Made by a program: the position numbers and the translations under genes. Shown one piece after another: positions 55,528-64,000 of a stretch of 64,000 nucleotides of DNA. The stretch covers positions 434,224 to 498,223 of the forward strand of contig KZ627160.1 of assembly GCA_002917775.1 (NCBI GenBank), read 5' to 3'. The notes below the pieces were generated by a model, which ran no database searches, was not told where the DNA came from, and saw only the letters and a list, made by a program, of their open reading frames with translations. The stretch's first letter is position 1. Every line of letters begins with the position of its first letter. This DNA is from Glaciozyma antarctica PI12 (Eukaryota; Basidiomycota; Microbotryomycetes; Kriegeriales; Camptobasidiaceae).

Positions 55528-55893
55528 CGTGGCTCTGTGGGTGTTGCGCAAACCTCGACGTTCTTCGAGAGGGAGGAAGAGCTTCGAGAACGGGAAGCCG
55601 GCGTGGGGTGGCCAGCTGCCCTCTCTCTACCGCGTGGTGGTCGGGCTGGGACGATGCCGGCGCGCGTGTGCGGAAGTACAGGAGGGAAGAGAGGGAGCGG
55701 TAGCGAGATTCATCGTCGCGCCAAACTCCTCGGAGGAAACGCTCGAACCCCTCTCACAACGTCTCATTCGACCTGGGGTAACTAGATGACATGGACACGC
55801 TCAAGGGAGGCTACTGGGGAAAAGGAAGGGATTCAAAGTGGGGGTTCATGGAAGTTGTCCGTGGGCGCACAAGGCGCTCCCTGCTTCACGAGC
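55528..55893. other. Intergenic region between HOG1 3' end and LKR/SDH start
   Basis: 366 bp with the LKR/SDH promoter. Overlapping short plus-strand ORFs have no recognisable content. Nothing else seen. Confidence 0.4.
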
Positions 55894-57839
<1,946 letters not shown>

Positions 57840-59100
57840 GTCGAGAGTGTGAGTTCTGGGGGGAGGAGTGGGAAGGGGAAGACTGGGCGCGAGGGCGGTC
57901 TGACTTGGGGTGTGCCTGGTCGGCTGGTGTCGAGTCGAGTTTGAAGGAGTGCTGAGTACCAGAGGGGGAGACTGCCTGGAGGTTGTGCTGCTGCTGCTGT
58001 TAGGGCGGAGGAGGAGGAGAAACAGTCCCGCTGTCCGACACGACCCTTACCTGCCGCCCTGGGCCAGCCTGGGCCTGGCCTGCCCGGACTTTGTATTTTT
58101 TCAGCTCACTCTCCTGCTGTATTTTACTCCCAAGTAATACCTCGTACAGCCTGTTGTCTAGACGACTCCCACCACCTTCCCTTGCCCGCCTCCTCAGCTT
58201 ACTCCCATCACGCGCGGGCCCTAGTGCGAAGTCCAGACCCAGCACGAGCGAGCGCACGAGCTTGGCCCATCGACGATTCGAACTTCACCTATGGATTTAT
58301 GGTGAGTGCGTCCCTGCTCGAGTCTCCTCTGGCGTGCGTTGCTCAGGCATGAGGAGTCGGCAGACACGTTCATGCGCAGAAAATTGGTGCGTCGTCCCGA
58401 TTCCGAGCTTCCGAGCTTGCGAAGAACCTCGGACACACGTGCTTGCAGAGGAAGGCAGAGCAGGCAGGCTGCTGGGAAGCAGGAGGTGGCAGTCTTCACG
58501 CGTAGAAAGGACGAAAGCGAGAGAAGAAAGCAGCCGACGCGACGCAGATCTCGCTCTGGTAGCTCCGCAGAATCGTCTGGCGGCTGCAAGCCTGGAAAGT
58601 CGTTCCCCGTCCTTAAGAAAGAAAGGGAAGGGGACCACTTGGAACCTTTGTGAGAGCTTTGGGAGGTAACGCCAGCAGCGCGACGGAAGCGGGCCCTGAC
58701 TCGGAGCTTGAGGATCGAACGGAGCCCACGTCGGTCGATGCACTCGATAGCCTGTCCAGCAAACACTATTAGTACGTATCAGGCGTTTACGCCTTTGAAA
58801 GAGTGTAGGCGGAGCTCGGAGGTCGAGGTTGTCGAGTCGTCGGCACGAGACTTGGAGCAGAAGGTGGCGAAGGGCGTCAGGAGCAGGGGAGCAGGGGAGC
58901 AGCGTACCGCACCCGCGGAGCAAAGCTTACCAGGAACACAGCAGAGGTCGACGACTACGACGTCGCGGCAGGAGGAAGAAGAACGAGAACCGCGACCGCT
59001 CGGAGCGCTCTCTCCCTCCTCACCCTCCCTCAATCCGCCACACAGCACCACCCCCTCCACCACCGCTCACCACTCTCGGAACAGCTCAGGAGAGAGCACC
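57840..59100. promoter_or_regulatory. Divergent intergenic region HOG1 / TFA2 with a possible small spliced ORF
   Basis: 1.26 kb, the longest gene-poor stretch besides 44 kb. It holds a short CTG run (about 57987-58000). At 58291-58505 a plus-strand ORF can be spliced (introns 58302-58346 and about 58388-58449) to MDLWHEESADTFMRRKL followed by RKAEQAGCWEAGGGSLHA. The splice ends look right but branch sites are poor and no family is known. It may instead be 5'-UTR exons of TFA2. Confidence in a real small protein is low. Confidence 0.3.
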
Positions 59101-60231
59101 ATGAGCAGCTACCCGCGCCCCAGTCCGCCCTCCCCACCTCCCACCGCACCTCGCATACTGACTCCTCACAGGTCTCTCCACCCCAGCTCTCGTCGCCTCC
59201 ACCTCCCACGGGCGCGAAACCTCTCCCACCTCTTCCTCGAAGAAGAAGCGGCCCAAGACAGGTGCGCCGCGCTGCATGCAGAAGGAGAGCCCGGCTAAGA
59301 GGGGGAAGCAGGGACGGTGTATTCGCAGCCTACGGACACGGGTGTAGGACGACATTGGGCCACGCAGTTGTTGTACGCTGTCAACTTCCTCAAGGTGCGT
59401 TCATGCGGGCGTGGAGCGGGAGGAGGAGCTGATGGCTGTGTTCGCAGTCCCATGGATCCCCTATCCGTCTCGAGGACCTCGCGATCCGTTCGAACGTCGA
59501 AGCGCTGCTGAACAACGCCGAGCTCCTAGCTTCGTTCCAAGCGCACGAGCGTGTCGTGTTCGACGAGCGAACCGAGTTGTACTCTTACAAAGTGCGTCTT
59601 CCCCCTCCTCCTTCTCCAGCTACTCACACTGCTCGCAGCCCGATTTCGTCCTCAAATCCCCCGCCGACCTTCTATCCCTCCTACGACGTTATGCCCCCCG
59701 AGGTGGCTTGACGGTCAAGACGCTCCGCGAATCGTGGCCTGCTGTGGGACCTGCGATTGAGCAGCTTGAGAAGGAGGGGAAGGTGTTGGTGACGAGGACG
59801 GTGGGGACGGGAGAGAGGGAGGGACAGATGAAGGCAGTGTTTTTGGACGAGGTGGGGAATGCGGGAAAGGTGGATAAAGGTGCGTGCTTCGCGGCTTCGA
59901 AGAGGGAGGGAGGAGCTGACGTTTGTGCGCGCAGAGTTCCAGGACTTGTGGAGCTCGCTCAAGACTCCCATAGCGGATGAGCTAGCAGAGGAACTTCGAA
60001 GTGGTGCGTTCTCTCTCCCTCGTGCCGCACTCGCGTTCTGATTCCCCTCCGCACGCTTCCTCAGCTGGTCTCAACGCTGCGTCCTCGGTCATCACTCCCG
60101 TCACGGCCGTCAAGAAGAAGAAGGGCAAGAAGGGAGCTGGCAGCAACAACCGGCGACACAAGATCACCAACGTCCATCTCAACGACCAAGGGATCGATCT
60201 CTCCAAGGACTACGCCCCCGTTCGCAAGTGA
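59101..60231 (+). CDS. TFA2: TFIIE beta subunit
   Basis: General Pol II initiation factor subunit that binds promoter DNA and TFIIH. Short N-terminal exon MSSYPRP, a basic Ser-rich segment SSKKKRPKT, then the conserved VYSQPTDTGVGRHWATQLLY followed by AVNFLK. The winged-helix part: PIRLEDLAIRSNVEALLNNA, LASFQAHERVVFDERTELYS, PDFVLKSPADLLSLLRRYAP, GLTVKTLRESWPAVGPAIEQ. The C-terminus is basic (KKKKGKKGAGSNNRRHKITN) and ends KDYAPVRK. The intron before VYSQP must end at gaag or ctaag near 59296-59308 for the frame to hold; a plain cag acceptor at 59329 would break it. Convergent with PCT1, 100 bp apart. Confidence 0.9.
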
Positions 60232-60331
60232 TTCGCTATGGACGAGGACTACTGGGGGTATCAATTGTAATTCGCACTGCATTAGAATCGTGTCTTCTGT
60301 ACTACTGCTGGCCTCCTCGCAAGCGCCGCCT

Positions 60332-61858
60332 TCACTTCAAATCGAGAACCGGCACGGCCAGCGTGTCCCCCTCCTCCGTAGGCTCATTCCCATCCACCGT
60401 CGCTTCGTCCGCATGCTTGCTCCCCCCACCAGTACCCGTCTCGGATCCCGCGCGCGTACTGCAGAGATCGGGCTTGCCGAGCTTGATGAACTTGACGTCG
60501 TAGTCGCTGCAAAGCTTCGTGAGCGTTGCGGCCACGAGAGGAGAGAGAGAGAGTGAACTTACCCCTCGCGATAACCTTCCACGATCCTTTGCAGCAGCTC
60601 CGACGTCGAGACTCCGTTCGTTCGCTTTGTAGGGAGGAACGCGCCTGCACGAGCGGAATCAGCTCCATCTCACTTCCTAGCCTCCGGAAACAAATCACCA
60701 ATCGACTTGACATACGCATAAACGTCGTCCGACCCAGCACTGACATACGGCTCCTCATCATGCGCGACATAATCAATCCTATGCTCCCTCATAAACTCGG
60801 CGTCGATCTGCCACGGCGCATCCTCGATCACCTCGTCGACCCACTTGCAGTGCCTCACACTCTCGTACCTCTCGGCAGAGGTGAGGACCGGAGCAGCTTT
60901 GTACGCGCGTACGAGCTCGTCGGAGCAGACGCCGACCATGAGATGAACGGAGGGGAAGGCGAGCTTGCACTGGCGCAGTTGGAGCATGTGCCCGTCTGGG
61001 GAGCGCGGGGTTAGCTTGGATGGAATGAGGAGGGGGAGGACGGACAGTGGAGGAGGTCGTAGACGCCGTCAGCGTAGATGCGTACGGGACGGCCTTGCGG
61101 AGGCTCGTTGATCTTGTAGGCTCGGTTGGGGTCGCCAGCAATAGCGGTTTTGATGTGGTCCTGCATCATACATCAGCTCCTGCCCTCTGTCGCTCCCAGG
61201 GCGCTGCGCACTTGAATGTCCTCGGCGCTCAAGTTGGAAAGGAAGCCCGTAGGCGCTGCCGCCCAAGCTGGAGGCGCCGTCCCTCCTCCGTGCCCAGGGT
61301 GACGAGAAGGCGGACCAGAGTGAGGAGATTGGCGTGGGGAAGGTGGGTTCGAGTCGTCTGCGGAGGGGAAGGCGGCGTGGAGAGCGGAGGCGATGGTGGG
61401 CTTCGGACGAGGGCTCGACGACTCGGAGGCGTTCGCGACTTGGCTCCGGTGGGAAGGAGCTGTAGCGCTGCTGATATCTCCGTCGTCTGCGAACAAGGTC
61501 GAGCAGGTTAGCTCCCAGACCACAAAACCCGGAATCTTCCACCCCCGCGCTACCCCCAACGGAACGTGGGAGCGTGAAAGAGCGACTCACGACCCGCAGA
61601 GCCTTCGCTGTACTCGCCCTCGCCGTCCGTCTCCCTCGCAGGTGCAGAGATGTGCGCAGGAAGAGCGGCGGAGGGGTGGCGCTTCCCGTGCTTGCCTCCC
61701 GGCGCGGAGAACGAGGGGATGGAAGTCGTTTCGAACGAGTCGCGGGAGGAGAGGGAAGGGGCGATAGAGGCTGCTGTGAGCGATGCCGTGTCGTCCTCGA
61801 GGCCACTGGTCGTCTCGTCGTTGGATTCGGCGCTGGCTTCACGCTGTGGAGGCGCCAT
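60332..61858 (-). CDS. PCT1: Choline-phosphate cytidylyltransferase
   Basis: Makes CDP-choline, the rate-setting step of the Kennedy pathway to phosphatidylcholine. The N-terminal 150 residues are disordered (MAPPQREASAESNDETTSGL). The catalytic domain reads IYADGVYDLLHDGHMLQLRQ (HxGH nucleotide motif), VGVCSDELVRAYKAAPVLTS, ERYESVRHCKWVDEVIEDAP, EHRIDYVAHDEEPYVSAGSD and FLPTKRTNGVSTSELLQRIV, the last carrying the RTxGxSTS motif. About six introns. After DYDVKFIKLGKPDLC the protein ends within about 45 Gly/Glu/Thr-rich residues (PTEEGDTLAVPVLDLK). The long amphipathic membrane-binding helix that follows the catalytic domain in animal enzymes is not visible. Confidence 0.92.
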
Positions 61859-62260
61859 CGTCAGAGGAGAGGACGAGCTCGTGGAAGGCGTGAGCTGGAC
61901 TCACGCTCGATTCGCCCTGCTGGGCTGGGTTAGTCCTACGCCGACGCCTGGGTGCTGGAGGTGGATGGGGCAAAGATTGCGCTGCCATTTCGAAGTTGAT
62001 GTCGAGAGGGAGACCACGACAGGGGCAAGAAATCGTCACTTTGGCTGCTTCCAACTTTCTGTCGGTGTCGGGGAGCAGAGACGGTAGAGATGGCAGGAAA
62101 GGATTCAAGAGAGCTCGCTTCAGGACAGAGAAGCAGTCCTCGACAGCGGTGGAATTACAGTACACCTTCACTCCAATCTCGCGACAGCTCCAACTAAACG
62201 GCACAACATCCAACGGTTTCAGCGGTTCCAACGACGAGAGTAGAATTGTACCACAGCATG
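61859..62260. promoter_or_regulatory. Intergenic region between the LIM gene and PCT1
   Basis: About 400 bp upstream of PCT1. A minus-strand 130-codon ORF (61839-62231) overlaps the PCT1 start in another frame and has no recognisable domain, so I treat it as non-coding. No regulatory motif identified. Confidence 0.4.
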
Positions 62261-63618
62261 CTACTCGAAGTTTATTCTTCTTAGCACCTCAGTAGAGTCC
62301 TGTGCGCTGTACACAGCAAGACAGAGCTGCTCAGCGAAGAGAACTAGGCGGGGAGAAGGCTGAAGACGCACGCTCATGAGACCTTGCGACTGCAGCCCGA
62401 ATTGATCGCTGTAGCACTTCTTGCAGTACCTGTGGAGGGAGAAGTTGAGCACGAGCTTCGGGGAGACGGAGGGAAGAACTTACGGGAGTCCATCACGATC
62501 CGTTATCGAGGAAGACGAGAGCGAGGTTTGACAAGTCGCACAGCGGAGGCAACGCCTGAGATCGAACCGTGGTTAGCTGAGGATCGAAGCATCGCAGAAA
62601 AGCGAAGGGTTTACTCACTTGTGCCATCTGGTGAGCAAAGAGGGGAGGTAGGGGAAAAGACTGGTCAGCGCGCTGTACCGCACAACACTCTCAATCAACT
62701 CCGCACGCACTTCTGACCCGCCACCAGTACCTGCGCGCCGAACCAGAATCAGCCACCCACCCACCCCCAGAGCTGAAGCAGCACTCACACTCTCAGCGAA
62801 ATAGACCACCGTCCCACATCGCCTGCACAAGTCCCTTCCCGCACCTCCGAGCTTCGCCATCCCCACCGCAGCTTGGCCCGTTCCAACCGCCGACATTCCA
62901 CCCATACTCTCCCTGCCCTTCCAACCACCCTCAGTCGTACTCGCTGCACTCCTCGGCGTCGGGCTCTCAGCGCGCTCAGAGATGCCTTCCTCTGCGTCTT
63001 GGCGTGCTGAGAGGGGAGATGGTGAGGGCACAGATTGGCGGAGTTGAGTGGAGTTGGCAAAGGAGGGTTTAGGCGGAGGAACGGGTTTGGTGAGAGGGAT
63101 GGGGAGGGGAGACTTGGCGGGTGAGGGGGAGGGGGAGGGGGAGAAGCGGTCGGTGTATTCTCCTACGAGGGCGCCACCGTTGCCGTAGCCTTTTGGGCCA
63201 AATAATTTAGAGTGGCATGTCTGTGAGCGGCGGGTTAGCGGGGGAGAGGGAGGGAGGGAGGAGAGGGGTTGCCTTGCAGTAGGGCTATCGAGGTCGTTAG
63301 CTGCTGTCGTGCGAGGGAGGGTGGGAGAGGAACGTACGTCGCCGTCGTGATCGACTAGGTGGACCGCGTCGAGAGCCTTGGAGCAGGAGAGGCAGCGCAG
63401 GCAACCCTTGTGGTAGATCTGTACGCGAGGTCATCAGCTCCCTGTGCCGCCGTGCTGCTGCAGACCCACGCACCTTCCCTCCAGGTCCTCGTTGCTCCTC
63501 GGCAAAGTAGACGCTCTTGCTGCAGGTGGTGCACCTGCGTAGGAAGCGTGGTCAGGAGGGGTGGGGAGCAGGGGGAACGCGCGAGGTACTTTGGTGCGCC
63601 GCCAAACGTCGGTGGCAT
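62261..63618 (-). CDS. Two-LIM-domain protein (CRP-like)
   Basis: Zinc-finger adaptor with two LIM domains. It starts MPPTFGGAPKCTTCSKSVYF. LIM1 continues IYHKGCLRCLSCSKALDAVH, DHDGDPYCKTCHSKLFGPKG, then YGNGGALVGEYTDRF, the layout of cysteine-rich proteins. A Ser/Pro linker of about 110 residues follows. LIM2 starts DLCRRCGTVVYFAESV and continues with WHK, the CLRC/TCQTSL segment and LPYCKKCYSDQFGLQSQGLM. About seven introns. The end (62261) depends on a last intron near 62330-62370; without it the protein would continue 20 residues further. Such proteins usually bridge actin-linked or transcription complexes; the partner here is unknown. Confidence 0.82.
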
Positions 63619-63793
63619 CGAGCCGAGTGTCGCCTGTTGCGAAGGGCGAAGTGGGGTGCGCAGAGGGGAGATTCGGGCGCGTGGGGTGAGTGGTGGATGG
63701 GAAGAGGAGACGACTCGCGCGACCGGCCTGAATTTGTTGTTCAACTCCTCCCACCGCCTTGCTCAATCGTAATCCACCTCAGTCTCTACCAAG

Positions 63794-64000
63794 ATGGTCT
63801 GCTCCAAGTCTCGCTGCTCTGCTTCTGCTTCTGCGCCGGTCTCGCTTTCCTTTTGGCGCCGTGCTCCTCCGCGCACGCCAACCCCGCCGACTCTCTCGCT
63901 CGACTCGTGTTTATCCAAGGCCACCTCGACGCGTCTTCTGTTCCTTTCCGGATCTACAAGGAGCTGAGGAATGGGAAGAAGGGGCTCCGCTGTACAGCTT
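63794..64000 (+). CDS. Possible start of a secreted protein (partial, right edge)
   Basis: ATG at 63794. In its own frame the ORF (MVCSKSRCSASASAPVSLSF) closes before the window edge. In the frame two bases later the same DNA reads LQVSLLCFCFCAGLAFLLAP then CSSAHANPADSLARLVFIQG, which looks like a signal peptide with cleavage after SSAHA. That frame stays open to base 64000 but has no ATG. Either a 1-2 nt sequence error near the start or an unseen 5' exon would reconcile them. The rest of the gene lies outside the window. Confidence 0.3.

Noticed and set aside
61839-62231. Minus-strand 130-codon ORF upstream of PCT1
   Set aside because: Overlaps the PCT1 start in another frame, has no domain and no splice partner.

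Overview
The window reads as nuclear DNA of a red basidiomycete yeast of the Rhodotorula/Rhodosporidium group (Sporidiobolales). The evidence is high GC, densely packed genes on both strands, many short introns (about 45-65 nt) whose donors are mostly GTGCGT or GTACGT with CTGAC/CTAAC branch sites, and a eukaryotic gene set that includes BTA1, HOG1 and a fused LKR/SDH. I see no rRNA, tRNA, CRISPR array or recognisable transposon. The genus is inferred from gene content and intron style, not from a marker gene.

Left part (1-23 kb): an LSB5-like VHS/GAT endocytic protein running off the left edge; a SAP-like four-span membrane protein; the peroxisomal AAA ATPase PEX6 followed directly by uricase ending in the peroxisomal signal SKL; a TFIID histone-fold subunit; the F-BAR/muHD endocytic protein SYP1; RNA polymerase I subunit RPA49 divergent from the H3K36 methyltransferase SET2; and a thymine-DNA glycosylase.

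Middle (23-44 kb): a secreted alkaline phosphatase with an upstream CACGTG box, an unrecognised Pro-rich protein, a tubby-like protein, the very long ribosome-biogenesis gene UTP10, and eIF5A. Around these lie four decaying copies of an unrecognised gene family (29.6-30.5 kb, 40.8-41.2 kb, 41.7-42.5 kb, 42.9-43.7 kb). They share a split start codon exon, a 3'-UTR intron and an inverted-repeat promoter element. This is the least explained part of the window.

Right part (44-64 kb): an unrecognised multi-exon gene; the calcium-channel subunit MID1; the betaine-lipid synthase BTA1; a mitochondrial-type bifunctional lysine-ketoglutarate reductase/saccharopine dehydrogenase; the stress MAP kinase HOG1; TFIIE-beta (TFA2); choline-phosphate cytidylyltransferase PCT1; a two-LIM protein; and the start of a possible secreted protein at the right edge.

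Several conserved single-copy genes (LSB5-like, the SAP-like gene, PEX6, SYP1, SET2, UTP10) show small frame breaks. Two of them (SYP1, SET2) are perfect 7-bp tandem duplications. Assembly error is the first explanation to test, but the pattern is recorded. Most starts and splice sites were inferred by eye from conserved protein sequence and GT/GC...AG signals.
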